A program made the position numbers and the translations under genes. Below, one piece after another: positions 10,247 to 19,226 of a stretch of 64,000 nucleotides of DNA. Origin of the DNA: Bacillus sp. RO3 (GTDB taxonomy: Bacteria; Bacillota; Bacilli; Bacillales; Bacillaceae_B); contig NZ_JAAXCV010000028.1 of assembly GCF_012911895.1 (NCBI RefSeq), forward strand, positions 186,001-250,000, given 5' to 3'. The notes beneath the pieces were generated by a model. It did not search any database. It was not told where the DNA came from and saw only the letters and a list, made by a program, of their open reading frames with translations. Positions within the stretch are counted from its first letter, which is position 1. The number at the start of each line of letters is the position of its first letter.

Positions 10247-11124
10247 TGCTCTTCCTCCCCGCCGTCTGCTTCCTCTTCTGTCACACCCAGTATGTCACGT
10301 TCGATGACCATGACGTGTTCTAAATGATAGAAGTCGGCAGCAGGCTTCACATATGCCGTTTGAGTCAGACCGTATTGATCCGGCTTCACTTCTTTCACTT
10401 CACCAATGACCAGTCCCTTAGGGAACACCCCTCCAAGGCCTGAAGTCATCACTTTTGAGCCCTTGTCCACTTTCATATCGTTAGAAATCCGCTTGACCAG
10501 AATTTCCTTTTTATCACTGTCGTAGCCTTCTATCCACCCGTTGATATCCTGCTCTTTCCCTTGTATCACAGTGGAAATCCGGTTTTTCGTATTATTCGTG
10601 GAAATCAATTCAACCGTTGACGAAAATTCATTAACGCTTTTAACTTTGCCCACCAGTCCGGCTGATGAAATGACAGCCATATCCGATTTGATCCCGTTCA
10701 CTTCTCCTTTATCGATTGTGAGGAGCTCCTGCCAGCGATCCGGGTTCCTTGCAATGACCGTCGCTTGAATCGTATTGTAGGCGCGCAGATCTTCCTTCTT
10801 CTCAAGGACGGCTCTTAATTCCTTATTATCCTGTTTAAGGTCCCTTACCTTTGTTTCAAGCTTCACCAATTCGTCTAAACGGGTCTTCAGTTTTTCGTTT
10901 TCTGTATATGTATTTTGAAGATCTTGAACATTTTCAACAACTTCCGCTACATAGTTGACAGGCTTTGAAACCAGCGACTGTCCGAATCCTACCATATCTT
11001 TCACAAACTGCTCTGGCCAGCTGATGCTGTCTCGCTCCCGTAAAGAAAATCCGATTAACCCCACCAGGACGATGACACTTACGAGCAGAATGATCAAACG
11101 TTTATTCAGGAAGAATTGTGGCAT
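10243..11124 (-). CDS. mreC: Rod shape-determining protein MreC
   Basis: Bitopic membrane protein that links MreB to cell-wall synthases. One N-terminal membrane segment (about residues 8-26, LIILLVSVIVLVGLIGF) precedes a coiled coil (about 65-110, LKTRLDELVKLETKV) and the extracytoplasmic beta-domain. The C-terminus is acidic. I prefer the ATG reading MPQFFLNKRL, preceded by AGGTG; an upstream frame adds three codons without a better site. Confidence 0.95.
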   Translation of the reverse strand: MPQFFLNKRLIILLVSVIVLVGLIGFSLRERDSISWPEQFVKDMVGFGQSLVSKPVNYVAEVVENVQDLQNTYTENEKLKTRLDELVKLETKVRDLKQDNKELRAVLEKKEDLRAYNTIQATVIARNPDRWQELLTIDKGEVNGIKSDMAVISSAGLVGKVKSVNEFSSTVELISTNNTKNRISTVIQGKEQDINGWIEGYDSDKKEILVKRISNDMKVDKGSKVMTSGLGGVFPKGLVIGEVKEVKPDQYGLTQTAYVKPAADFYHLEHVMVIERDILGVTEEEADGGEEEQ

Positions 11125-11223
11125 GATGTACACCTCAACCTTTTCTCATTCTAGTAAATACTATATCAAAAATTCGGTGATATTTGATATCAATCGTCAA
11201 ACTATTCATGGTCTCTGAAAAAA

Positions 11224-11276
11224 GATGGGGCCGACCTTAAGGCTGCCTCAGAAGCCTTAAGGAAACGTCCCCCATC
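11224..11276 (-). terminator. Terminator between mreB and mreC
   Basis: Long two-part stem: GATGGGG pairs with CCCCATC, and CCTTAAGGCT pairs with AGCCTTAAGG. A TTTTTT tail follows on the minus strand. Its presence implies that mreC-mreD either depend on read-through or have a separate promoter in 11134-11220. Confidence 0.88.
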
Positions 11277-11287
11277 ATAATCTGCTA

Positions 11288-12295
11288 TTATTTTCCTCTA
11301 TTCTTAAAGAGATGGATGTGGTCAAGGGCTTTACCCGTACCAATTGCCACACAATCCAAAGGTTCCTCTGCAATGAGGACCGGCATTTTCGTTTCATCAC
11401 TGATCACTTTGTCGAGGTTACGGAGAAGTGCCCCTCCACCTGTCAGCACGATACCTCTGTCCATGATATCGGCGGCGAGTTCCGGTGGTGTCTTCTCTAA
11501 CGTACTCTTCACGGCATCGACGATCGTGTATACGGTATCACGAAGGGCCGTAGCAATTTCAACGGCCGTGACTTCTATCGTTTTCGGCAGCCCTGTCAGC
11601 AGGTCACGTCCACGGATTTCCATTGCTTCAATTCCTTCAGAATCCCCTGCGGACCCAACTTCCATCTTGATCGTTTCTGCAGTACGATCCCCGATCATCA
11701 GATTGTACGTTTTGCGGATATAGTTGATGATGGCATCATCCATTTCATCACCGGCTACGCGGATGGACTGACTGGTCACGATACCGCCTAAAGAGATGAT
11801 GGCTACTTCCGTCGTTCCTCCACCGATATCCACGACCATACTTCCAGTTGGTTCCCAAACCGGAAGATTGGCTCCGATGGCCGCTGCAAACGGTTCTTCA
11901 ATGGTGTAAGCATCCCTTGCTCCCGCCTGCCTCGTTGCATCGATGACGGCTCTTTCTTCGACACCCGTAATGCCTGAAGGCACGCACACCATGACGTAAG
12001 GCTTTCGTGAAAATGCGCCTTTATTACGCGTCGCCTGTTTTATGTAGTACTTCATCATCGTAGCTGTTGTTTCGTAGTCCGCGATGACACCATCCTTCAT
12101 CGGGCGGAGTGCGACGACATTCCCCGGTGTTCTTCCGATCATGTTTTTGGCATCGTTCCCAACTGCGACAATTTGTCTATTATCTGTCTGAAGAGCGACA
12201 ACAGAAGGTTCGCGAACGACAATTCCTTTTCCTTTGACGTACACCAGTGTATTGGCTGTTCCTAAATCAATCCCTAAATCTTTCGTTCCAAACAT
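11288..12295 (-). CDS. mreB: Actin-like cell-shape protein MreB
   Basis: Cytoskeletal ATPase that directs lateral wall synthesis. The phosphate-1 motif [15 protein letters not shown] is near residue 9, the phosphate-2 motif [18 protein letters not shown] near 160, and the adenosine motif [10 protein letters not shown] near 285. The 335-residue length is typical. It lies downstream of radC and upstream of mreC, as in other Bacillaceae. Confidence 0.98.
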   Translation of the reverse strand: MFGTKDLGIDLGTANTLVYVKGKGIVVREPSVVALQTDNRQIVAVGNDAKNMIGRTPGNVVALRPMKDGVIADYETTATMMKYYIKQATRNKGAFSRKPYVMVCVPSGITGVEERAVIDATRQAGARDAYTIEEPFAAAIGANLPVWEPTGSMVVDIGGGTTEVAIISLGGIVTSQSIRVAGDEMDDAIINYIRKTYNLMIGDRTAETIKMEVGSAGDSEGIEAMEIRGRDLLTGLPKTIEVTAVEIATALRDTVYTIVDAVKSTLEKTPPELAADIMDRGIVLTGGGALLRNLDKVISDETKMPVLIAEEPLDCVAIGTGKALDHIHLFKNRGK

Positions 12296-12430
12296 GAATG
12301 GTATCTCCCTTTCTGATACAAAATGGCTGGTTTTTTAACGTTTTATATGTGTTTTCACAGGAGAGTTGTCCAATCACTCTCTATCCTCGACATTTTCGTC
12401 ACAATCATTGTACGTTCATGCATAACGAAA

Positions 12431-12457
12431 AGACTCATTCCCTTGTAGAATGACTCT
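12431..12457. terminator. Hairpin downstream of radC
   Basis: A 10-bp stem (AGACTCATTC / GAATGACTCT, one mismatch) with a 7-base loop. T-rich sequence flanks both sides: TTTTCG on the minus strand and CTTTTTTG on the plus strand. It could end radC transcription about 90 bases after its stop. The rest of 12296-12548 shows no gene. Confidence 0.5.
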
Positions 12458-12548
12458 CTTTTTTGAGTTAGCTGCATTATATAATCACCATATTGTTTGT
12501 AAAAATCATAAGCTTTATTATATCGTAACCATGAAAAAAATCATAGTG

Positions 12549-13259
12549 TCATAAATACCCTTTTTCCTTTAAGCTGATAAACTTTTTCTCCCCTATGATA
12601 AGATGATCAAGTATATCGATGCCAATGATCCGACCACACTCCACCAGCCTTTTAGTGACTTCTATATCTTCCCTGCTTGGAGTCGGATCTCCCGATGGGT
12701 GGTTATGGATACATATGATGGATGCTGCGGATCGTCGGAAGGCTTCTTTGAAAACCTCACGGGGGTGCACAATGGAAGCATTCAGGCTCCCGATAAAGAT
12801 GGTTTGCTTGTGGAGGACTTGATTCTTCGTGTTGAGGTATAAACAGACAAAATGCTCCTGGGCTAAAAATCTCATGTCATTCATGACATAATTGGCCCCA
12901 TCCTCAGGGGAACGGATGCTGTATCGGTCATCAAATGCAAGATTGCTGATGCGCCGGCCAAATTCCACGGCTGCCATGATCTGCACCGCTTTGGCGAGAC
13001 CGATCCCTTTCGTTTCCGTAATTTCTTCAAGGGAGGCATCCTTTAATAGATTCAAGCCGTCGAAGTGATTGAGAAGCCGGTTTGACAATTGAAGAACAGA
13101 CTCGGATTTTGTCCCTGTCCGGAGCAGGATGGCTAAGAGCTCCTGATTGGATAAGCTTGCGGCACCGCTTTGGATCAGCCTTTCCCTCGGTCTCTCATCC
13201 TGTGGGAAATCACGGATCATCAGCCTGTTTTCTTTCTGTTCGGGTATCGCTTTAACCAT
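12549..13259 (-). CDS. radC: RadC family JAB-domain protein
   Basis: Protein of unproven function, historically tied to DNA repair. An N-terminal helix-hairpin-helix region (reads EITETKGIGLAKAVQI) precedes the JAB/MPN metalloprotease-like domain with CIHNHPSGDPTPSREDI, whose His-x-His and Asp are the metal ligands. I chose the ATG reading MVKAIPEQ, because AAGGAGG stands 6 bases upstream. It is next to maf, as in B. subtilis (ysxA). Confidence 0.93.
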   Translation of the reverse strand: MVKAIPEQKENRLMIRDFPQDERPRERLIQSGAASLSNQELLAILLRTGTKSESVLQLSNRLLNHFDGLNLLKDASLEEITETKGIGLAKAVQIMAAVEFGRRISNLAFDDRYSIRSPEDGANYVMNDMRFLAQEHFVCLYLNTKNQVLHKQTIFIGSLNASIVHPREVFKEAFRRSAASIICIHNHPSGDPTPSREDIEVTKRLVECGRIIGIDILDHLIIGEKKFISLKEKGYL

Positions 13260-13293
13260 TGGTTCCTCCTTTTCGTACGTCAAGGAGCTGTTC

Positions 13294-13860
13294 TTATGGA
13301 AGATAGCCCATTTCTATCAAAACACGATTCACCCGTGAGATGGGTAATCCAACAACGGAGTAATAATCGCCCTTGATCTCTTTGACAAATTTCGCCCCGA
13401 TCCCTTGAATTCCGTATGAACCGGCTTTATCAAAGGGCTCTCCCGATGCTATATAACCGTCAATCTCTTGAGGAGTCAACTCCCAGAACGTAACATCCGT
13501 TTTCTCGTAAAAGAGCTTTTCCTCGTCACCACGAATAATCGCAACACCGGTGTACACAGAATGGGTGGAACCGGAAAGCATCATGAGCATGTCCTTTGCT
13601 TCCTGTTCCGATTCCGGTTTTCCGAGGATTTGTCCATCCTTGGTCACCACGGTATCAGAGCCGATTACAAAATGAGAGGGATGTTGACTGGCAATTTCTT
13701 TCGCTTTTTTCTGAGCAAGATACATCACGACTTCATGAGGAAGTAAATCAGATGAAAAGGTTTCATCAACTGTGGAACTGATAACGGAGAAAGAGAGTTG
13801 GATTTGTTGCAGAAGGTCTTTTCGACGAGGAGATTGTGAAGCAAGTATGAGGTTGGACAC
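13294..13860 (-). CDS. maf: Maf-like nucleotide pyrophosphatase
   Basis: Hydrolyses dTTP, UTP and modified nucleotides. In Bacillus it is linked to septum control and competence. The signature is LILASQSPRRKDLL at the N-terminus, with GSDTVVTKDGQILGKP around residue 68. The start is GTG after GAAAGGA. The 188-residue length is typical. It lies between radC and spoIIB. Confidence 0.94.
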   Translation of the reverse strand: MSNLILASQSPRRKDLLQQIQLSFSVISSTVDETFSSDLLPHEVVMYLAQKKAKEIASQHPSHFVIGSDTVVTKDGQILGKPESEQEAKDMLMMLSGSTHSVYTGVAIIRGDEEKLFYEKTDVTFWELTPQEIDGYIASGEPFDKAGSYGIQGIGAKFVKEIKGDYYSVVGLPISRVNRVLIEMGYLP

Positions 13861-13939
13861 ACCATACCATTCCTTTCAGTGTAGAAATTGGGAGATACAA
13901 GAATATACTACCAAATCCCGTCATCGTAAACAAGTCAAA

Positions 13940-13999
13940 ATAGAGCCAGGTCCCCTGGGATGAAGGAGGATCCTGTCATACCGGGAAGCCTGGCTCTAT
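13940..13999 (-). terminator. Terminator after spoIIB
   Basis: An 11-bp perfect outer stem (ATAGAGCCAGG / CCTGGCTCTAT) encloses 38 bases that can fold further. The minus strand continues with TTTTGACTTG. It lies about 47 bases after the spoIIB stop. Confidence 0.7.
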
Positions 14000-14045
14000 G
14001 GTGATAAACGATTATTTCCTAGAAAATAGTCTAATACAGTCGAAA

Positions 14046-15017
14046 TTATAGCCCACTGTAAAGCTGAAGATAGGATAATAATTCTTTCTGGACTTTTTGT
14101 GCATCTTCTGAAGACTTCATCACAGCCGCAAGGTTTCCTGCATTGACCAGGGATTCCTTCATCGATGCCATGGACTCCTGGCCCACCTTGAGTCCTTCCA
14201 GTTCCTTCACACCGGATTGAATGGATTGAACAGCTGTTTCATCAGGGGTTGCTCCGACCATTCCATTGCTGCTCACCTGGGCTATGTCACTGTATAACGC
14301 ATTACCCTTTTCGAGAAATGCCTTTTCTTCCTTTGAAGCGTTGATTCCTTTTGATCCAAGTACAAAGTCTTTCGCATATACATCCACTCCTTGACCTTTC
14401 AGCTCGGCCCCAAGTGATTTGGCTGTTTCAAGATTGCCTGACACCCCCAATACAAGAAAGTATTGCCCATCCTTCTCCACACTTGCATTGGCAAATCCTT
14501 TCCCTGTTAAGGTGTCCTTCATGGCGTTAAGGGTTTCTTCTGTCGAAAACACACCGCCTTGAAGAATGGACGTTGAAAAATCCCCCAATTCGACAGCCGA
14601 TACCGTCTGCTTTCCATCCGACTTCGCCTCAGCTGAAGTATCCTGTAAGGAGGCTGCAGGAACGGCGGGACCATCCGTCGTCGTAATCACCTTCAGCGTC
14701 CCGAACCCAAGCACCGCCCCAACCACAACCGCCCCGATTATGGACATGAGAAGGTTGACCGAGTCATGAAAAGGATTGATGAAGGGCTTTCGCTTCTTTT
14801 TGTTTCCGGATACATAATGGATCTTTTTGTATTCCTTTGGAGGCTGGACTTCTTCATCAGGCAGGATCCAGTCGAATCCTTTGTCTTCTGCCTCTTCCCC
14901 GGCAGCCGCTTCAACCTCTCCCAATTTCCAGTCATATACAGGGATTTCTTCCTCATAATTTGTTTTTTCACCATTGATTTTAATAGAAATCTTTTTCTCT
15001 CTGCTATTATCCATCAT
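14046..15017 (-). CDS. spoIIB: Stage II sporulation protein SpoIIB (SPOR domain)
   Basis: Septum-localised protein needed for efficient engulfment. The cytoplasmic N-terminus of about 85 residues is acidic. One membrane segment (LLMSIIGAVVVGAVLGFG) and a periplasmic-type SPOR domain follow (about 150-220, reads GGVFSTEETLNAM and KGFANASVEKDGQYFLVLG), which binds denuded septal peptidoglycan. I chose the ATG reading MMDNSREKKIS, just after GGAGGAGGGTGG. Position between maf and the comC/pil locus matches B. subtilis spoIIB, and length is similar. Confidence 0.87.
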   Translation of the reverse strand: MMDNSREKKISIKINGEKTNYEEEIPVYDWKLGEVEAAAGEEAEDKGFDWILPDEEVQPPKEYKKIHYVSGNKKKRKPFINPFHDSVNLLMSIIGAVVVGAVLGFGTLKVITTTDGPAVPAASLQDTSAEAKSDGKQTVSAVELGDFSTSILQGGVFSTEETLNAMKDTLTGKGFANASVEKDGQYFLVLGVSGNLETAKSLGAELKGQGVDVYAKDFVLGSKGINASKEEKAFLEKGNALYSDIAQVSSNGMVGATPDETAVQSIQSGVKELEGLKVGQESMASMKESLVNAGNLAAVMKSSEDAQKVQKELLSYLQLYSGL

Positions 15018-15072
15018 CGCCACCCTCCTCCATCTATTTTTTTCCATGCTATCACATCCCGAAAAAAAAAGA

Positions 15073-15093
15073 ACAAGACTTTTGTCGTCTTGT
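15073..15093 (-). terminator. Terminator of the type IV pilus operon
   Basis: ACAAGAC / GTCTTGT stem with a 7-base loop, followed by TCTTTTTTTTT on the minus strand. It separates the last pilin gene from spoIIB. Confidence 0.9.
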
Positions 15094-15117
15094 CCCAATA
15101 GGTTTTCGCCAAATTAT

Positions 15118-15555
15118 TCAGTTTTTCTTCAAGGATTGAATGGAAAGGGTAGAGAACAGAATTTCTTCTTTCTTCCCTTCTTCATTGGTGCAAAGATTGT
15201 ACTTTTCACCAAGTAAACAGATGGATACCACACTCTCTCCCTGAGTCAATACATAAGAAGATTCGTCCGGTTCCATGATTGTTTTGGAGTGCGGATCCAA
15301 TATGGGCTCAAGCAATTGGGCATCGATCAATTCTTTATAAGTGATCTTACTCGTTACTTTCTCCTGTAGCATGGCATCTTTAACATAATATTGGGCTGAG
15401 CTTTTCATTGTAAGAGCATTTGCCACAAATGCTTGATTCTTTGAATCTTCGATAATTTTATTTATGGCTAATACAGCGATTACTGCTATGATTCCCAAAA
15501 TGACTATCACAGCAAGCAGTTCTACAAGAGTATATCCTCGTTCGTTATTCATCAT
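15118..15555 (-). CDS. Type IV pilin-like protein (pseudopilin)
   Basis: A 145-residue prepilin with a short leader ending in NNERG. It is followed by YTLVELLAVIVILGIIAV, so Gly at -1 and Glu at +5 fit a class III signal cut by the PilD enzyme encoded upstream. The rest is a small globular domain with two cysteines near the end (SICLLGEKYNLC), which probably form a disulfide loop. It is last in the pil operon. It could be a minor pilin or an alternative major subunit. Confidence 0.87.
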   Translation of the reverse strand: MMNNERGYTLVELLAVIVILGIIAVIAVLAINKIIEDSKNQAFVANALTMKSSAQYYVKDAMLQEKVTSKITYKELIDAQLLEPILDPHSKTIMEPDESSYVLTQGESVVSICLLGEKYNLCTNEEGKKEEILFSTLSIQSLKKN

Positions 15556-15579
15556 CTTCTACAACCTTTATTGGGTATC

Positions 15580-16338
15580 TTATTCTTCTGAGTTTTGTCC
15601 AGGAAACTGCTGAAAAGGATTCTTTTTGTTTGCTGGATAAGGGGCATCGAGTTTTGGCAGCTCTGATTCCAAATCAACCAGGCCCGGTAAATAAAATGCA
15701 GATACGACGATACCAAAACTTACATTTCCACTATCTTCACTGGACTGCTGTATTTCCTGTGGACCACTGAATGAGATCTCCTCGACTTCGACGAGTCGGT
15801 GCAGCTCTTCAAGTTCCTTGATGAATTCTTCTATTTCAAAGTAGCTTTTTGCATCGACTGTAAGAGTCGCAGTCAGCTTTTGAAGTCCTTCTGGAAGCAC
15901 CTCGACAGATGTCGCTGCTTTAGTATCTTCTGCTGGTTCACTATTATCTTCCGGGGTCCCTTCCAGTGAAAGCTGTTCCTCTTCCTCTACAAGAGGGATA
16001 TCCACTGCCCCTTCGGTGAACTCTATGGATTTGATATAACTGTCTGAAACAATCTCAGCCTTCTCAAGGTCTAACAAGAGCTGTTGTGTTAAAGGTTTGA
16101 CAGGTACCTTTTGCTGAAGAGAACTGGAATTTTCAAATGAATCTTGATTAATGGCCTCAATTCTGGAATCAAGGGCGGCTATTAATTTTTCTTCTGTTTT
16201 GATTTCGGTCATCATGTGTTCCTTTTGGTTCTTTACCGGCAGATAGAAGAACCAAACAGCCATCAGGACGATGGATATCATCAACAGAATAGTAGAAACG
16301 ATCATGATCCATTCCTTTTTTTCAAGTCTGAAACTCAC
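15580..16338 (-). CDS. pilO: PilO-like pilus alignment protein
   Basis: Inner-membrane alignment subcomplex protein of T4P machines. Residues 1-10 are cytoplasmic, then one membrane segment (IMIVSTILLMISIVLMAVWFF), a coiled-coil stretch (about 40-60) and an extracellular ferredoxin-like region. A low-complexity acidic stretch (about 115-145) is inserted between them. Order pilM-pilN-pilO with four-base overlap to pilN supports the call more strongly than sequence similarity. Confidence 0.82.
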   Translation of the reverse strand: MSFRLEKKEWIMIVSTILLMISIVLMAVWFFYLPVKNQKEHMMTEIKTEEKLIAALDSRIEAINQDSFENSSSLQQKVPVKPLTQQLLLDLEKAEIVSDSYIKSIEFTEGAVDIPLVEEEEQLSLEGTPEDNSEPAEDTKAATSVEVLPEGLQKLTATLTVDAKSYFEIEEFIKELEELHRLVEVEEISFSGPQEIQQSSEDSGNVSFGIVVSAFYLPGLVDLESELPKLDAPYPANKKNPFQQFPGQNSEE

Positions 16339-16967
16339 TCCGAATCGCCTCCCTGCTCTTCGGAATTCTCTCTGGATTCAAAACCCAATTCAATGACGGC
16401 ACTCCGGTTTAACGTCAATTCAAATTGACTGACGTAGCGAGGCAACACCTGTTCCGTATTACTTACCGTCAGCCGTTCATTTTCTTGAACAGGTACAGTT
16501 GCAACTGATAATAATTTCGCATCCATTATATATTCGGATTCTTTCAGATGGGTTAGGTAATAGGCGGCTTCTCTACTCGTATCAAATTGAATGGATAACC
16601 CGATGGTTCCGTTCTCTGTGTATGTAAATTGATTGATAAATCCCCTTTTTGGAAGGAGTTCGACTAAATGATTCAAGATGGGAACGGTGGCAATGGGGTA
16701 ACTTTCCGCCCATTTTACAGCGCTCTCCAATTGAAGCCACGCGTCTGAAGATTCAAAGTCAGCAATGCTTTGTTCCTTTTCCACCCTCAATTGCTTGCTC
16801 ATTTCCAGCTGTTCTGACAAGGTATCCACTTCTTTTCCAAGAGTAGAAACCAGGATAGATAAAAGAATGATAGAAAGGATGCCAAAGGACAGTACTCCGA
16901 AAACGATGTACAGCCAAATCTGGTTTTTCTTTTCATGTTGAGGTAATAGGTTGATGTCGACGAGCAC
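16335..16967 (-). CDS. pilN: PilN-like pilus alignment protein
   Basis: Bitopic protein with the PilN signature at the N-terminus (MLVDINLLPQHEKK), where the INLLP motif docks into PilM. A membrane segment (IVFGVLSFGILSIILLSILV) and a coiled coil follow. It overlaps pilO by four bases and shares its boundary base with pilM, which implies translational coupling. The motif makes this the best-supported alignment protein of the set. Confidence 0.9.
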   Translation of the reverse strand: MLVDINLLPQHEKKNQIWLYIVFGVLSFGILSIILLSILVSTLGKEVDTLSEQLEMSKQLRVEKEQSIADFESSDAWLQLESAVKWAESYPIATVPILNHLVELLPKRGFINQFTYTENGTIGLSIQFDTSREAAYYLTHLKESEYIMDAKLLSVATVPVQENERLTVSNTEQVLPRYVSQFELTLNRSAVIELGFESRENSEEQGGDSE

Positions 16968-17932
16968 TATATCACCTCTTTCAATCCCAAACCAATTGCT
17001 AGGAGAAACTGGCTGGAAAGTTCACTTTCTGAATGGACATCCGTGGCAGGAGGAGGCACGAGAGAAACGTCCACCTCAAACCGCTCCGCAAAAAGGGAAT
17101 GAATTTGATCAATGGAAGGATGATCTCCTGAGATGAAAATCTTGTTGATGGTGTTCTCCTCTCTAGAAAGGGTGTAGCGGTAGAAGCTTATCACCTTATC
17201 GATTTCCTTCATGGCCTCTTCAAATGGAATGGAATGAACATTCCTATTCTTAAGTGAATGCTGATCCAGGGCTTCCAAATCACTTGTCAACCCGATTGGA
17301 CGGAAGAATACGGGCTGATGCTCATGAAAAATCGAAACGGTGACATTGCTTTGGTTAAAGTACAATAGCATCTCATGATTATTCGTATGAGTCATATCCA
17401 GGGAGTGGACGTACCGGTAGTATGCAAGGGGACTGATATCAGCCACGACAGGTTTCAAACGGGCATCTTCTAAAACCTGCTGGTATTCATGAACTATATC
17501 TTCCGGAGCAGCCACCAGGATAATCTCTTTTTTCCCTTCCCGTTCCCCAACGACTACAACGTCAAAAATCGGGTTGTCAAAGGGCAGGTGAATACTCGTT
17601 CCGATTTCAAGGAACAAATGACTCTTGACTTCATCATCCTCGATATCCGGCGAGATGGCCATTTTCCTTACGATCATCTGTGTATTGGGGATGAGAAACT
17701 GAACTTCCCTTTTTTTAATATCCCAATCAAGGACACATTCTTCCAGAAGGACCTGAAGGGTTTCCTTTTCAATGATTTTCCCCTCAGAAATGACCCCATC
17801 CGCTATGCGTCTTTCTCCGTAGTGATGTATGCGTAGTGGGGAAACGGATTTCAATTCGATAAATCGAATCCATTGATCACTGATGACGAGATTGATTCTA
17901 CTTTTTCTTTTGTTGAAGAGACGTGATAACAT
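16967..17932 (-). CDS. pilM: PilM-like actin-fold pilus assembly protein
   Basis: Cytoplasmic actin/FtsA-like protein that binds the PilN N-terminus and connects the alignment complex to the ATPases. At 321 residues it has family length, beginning MLSRLFNKRKSRINLVISDQ. The ATP-site glycine motifs are weak, but the region near IFISGDHPSI resembles the second phosphate loop. Position directly before pilN and after the prepilin peptidase fits T4P operons. Confidence 0.85.
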   Translation of the reverse strand: MLSRLFNKRKSRINLVISDQWIRFIELKSVSPLRIHHYGERRIADGVISEGKIIEKETLQVLLEECVLDWDIKKREVQFLIPNTQMIVRKMAISPDIEDDEVKSHLFLEIGTSIHLPFDNPIFDVVVVGEREGKKEIILVAAPEDIVHEYQQVLEDARLKPVVADISPLAYYRYVHSLDMTHTNNHEMLLYFNQSNVTVSIFHEHQPVFFRPIGLTSDLEALDQHSLKNRNVHSIPFEEAMKEIDKVISFYRYTLSREENTINKIFISGDHPSIDQIHSLFAERFEVDVSLVPPPATDVHSESELSSQFLLAIGLGLKEVI

Positions 17933-17947
17933 CTTGGAAAACCCCTT

Positions 17948-18691
17948 TTAGCTGTATAAAGAAAAATACCAATGAAGGATGGGCTGATGGAAGAAGTAGG
18001 AGATGAGAGTTCCGAGCACGATATACGGGCCGAACGCGATGGGCTGCCCTTTTTTGAAGAACCCGATCGTGAGTCCGATCATTCCGGTAACAGCTCCTAA
18101 AAGTGTCGCAAGGAAAAAGGAGAAAATCATGACTTTGACCCCCACAACAAACCCAATAACGGCGAATAATTTAATGTCTCCACCGCCCATCCCGCCTTTA
18201 CTGACAACGGCGATGAGAAGAAGTAAACAAAACCCGATCACAGCACCTGCCAGACTGTCCCACCAGGGCTGTAAAGGAATAAGAAGTCGTTCAAGAATAA
18301 ATACCACCGTAAAAAACAGAAGTACCTTATCAGGAATGACCATATACTTTATATCACTAACGGTGATGATCATGAACAGGGAGATAAGTGTAAGAGCTAC
18401 AATCAGCTCAGGCTGGAGTCCTAGCAATACATAAGCTCCAGCAAATAAAAGACCCGAAGACAGCTCCATCAGCGGATAAAGAGGAGAAATGCGCCCCTTA
18501 CACTGAGCGCATTTTCCACCTTGCATGATATATGAGAATACTGGTATCAGTTCCTTTGCCGTAAGCGTGTGATGACAATATGGACAAGCGGATCTTGGTG
18601 TGACGATCGATTTTTTAAGCGGGACCCTCAGGCCGACTACGTTGTAGAAGGAGCCTAGGAGGAGACCGTAAATTAATATTAGTAAAAACAT
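17948..18691 (-). CDS. comC: Prepilin peptidase (PilD/ComC family)
   Basis: Polytopic aspartyl protease that removes prepilin leaders and N-methylates the new end. The methylase zinc site is two CxxC pairs (CPYCHH near 37 and CAQCKGR near 60). The protease aspartates are in VSDIKYMVIPD and GGGDIKL. At 247 residues it matches the family. In B. subtilis only comC stands between spoIIB and folC. Here it is embedded in a full pilus operon and probably also serves the competence pseudopilus. Confidence 0.95.
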   Translation of the reverse strand: MFLLILIYGLLLGSFYNVVGLRVPLKKSIVTPRSACPYCHHTLTAKELIPVFSYIMQGGKCAQCKGRISPLYPLMELSSGLLFAGAYVLLGLQPELIVALTLISLFMIITVSDIKYMVIPDKVLLFFTVVFILERLLIPLQPWWDSLAGAVIGFCLLLLIAVVSKGGMGGGDIKLFAVIGFVVGVKVMIFSFFLATLLGAVTGMIGLTIGFFKKGQPIAFGPYIVLGTLISYFFHQPILHWYFSLYS

Positions 18692-18692
18692 G

Positions 18693-19115
18693 TTACATAT
18701 TTACGTCATCTCTAGTTGTTTCATCTGGATTTTCATTATCAAGGTACACCGTTGTACCATCTGATAAAGTGACAGTATGGTCACCATCTGCATCTATCGT
18801 GACAAAGGATTCATCTCCACTATAGGTACCTCCAGAAGGATTATCTACTGGCTCAAGATATCCATTATCCTCTAAAGTATCTAAATCTATTGTACCTCCA
18901 TCTGCAATCTCCTCACCGGTCATAGCTAATCTAGCAGCATTGACCATTTGCTGGGCATTCGCAATATGAGCATCGGCACGTGAGTTATTAATCAACCCGC
19001 CAATACTTGGAATTGCAATCGCCGCAATAATCCCCAAAATCACGACAACGGCCAGTAATTCGATAAGCGTTAATCCACGTTCGTTTTTCAATCTTTGACC
19101 CATTTTCTTTAACAT
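18693..19115 (-). CDS. pilA: Major type IV pilin
   Basis: A 140-residue prepilin. The leader ends KNERG and the mature end is LTLIELLAVVVILGIIAAIAI, with Glu at +5. The C-terminal part is acidic, rich in Asp, Gly and Thr (DGDHTVTLSDGTTVY), and lacks cysteines, so it has no disulfide-bonded D-region. AGGAGG precedes the ATG. A 111-base gap separates it from pilC, with promoter-like sequence, which would suit a highly expressed subunit. Major-subunit status is inferred from position beside the assembly genes. Confidence 0.88.
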   Translation of the reverse strand: MLKKMGQRLKNERGLTLIELLAVVVILGIIAAIAIPSIGGLINNSRADAHIANAQQMVNAARLAMTGEEIADGGTIDLDTLEDNGYLEPVDNPSGGTYSGDESFVTIDADGDHTVTLSDGTTVYLDNENPDETTRDDVNM

Positions 19116-19226
19116 GGTAATTCCTCCTGTTTGTATATCTTTTTCTAAAAACTAGTAATCTAGTACTAGTATACAATACTCGTCTGACAAAAAAAGCAAA
19201 TTTTTTGTAAAATCATTGGATATTTA
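19116..19226 (-). promoter_or_regulatory. Possible pilA promoter region with tandem ACTAGT
   Basis: The 111-base gap between pilC and pilA holds TATACT boxes and two ACTAGT palindromes 11 bases apart (19152 and 19163). AGGAGG ends the region. Candidate -35 elements (TTGTCA, TTGCTT) are badly spaced, so a separate pilA promoter is plausible but unproven. Confidence 0.38.

Noticed and set aside
18003-18434. 143-residue plus-strand frame
   Set aside because: Antisense to the prepilin peptidase gene; the peptidase motifs fix the real strand.
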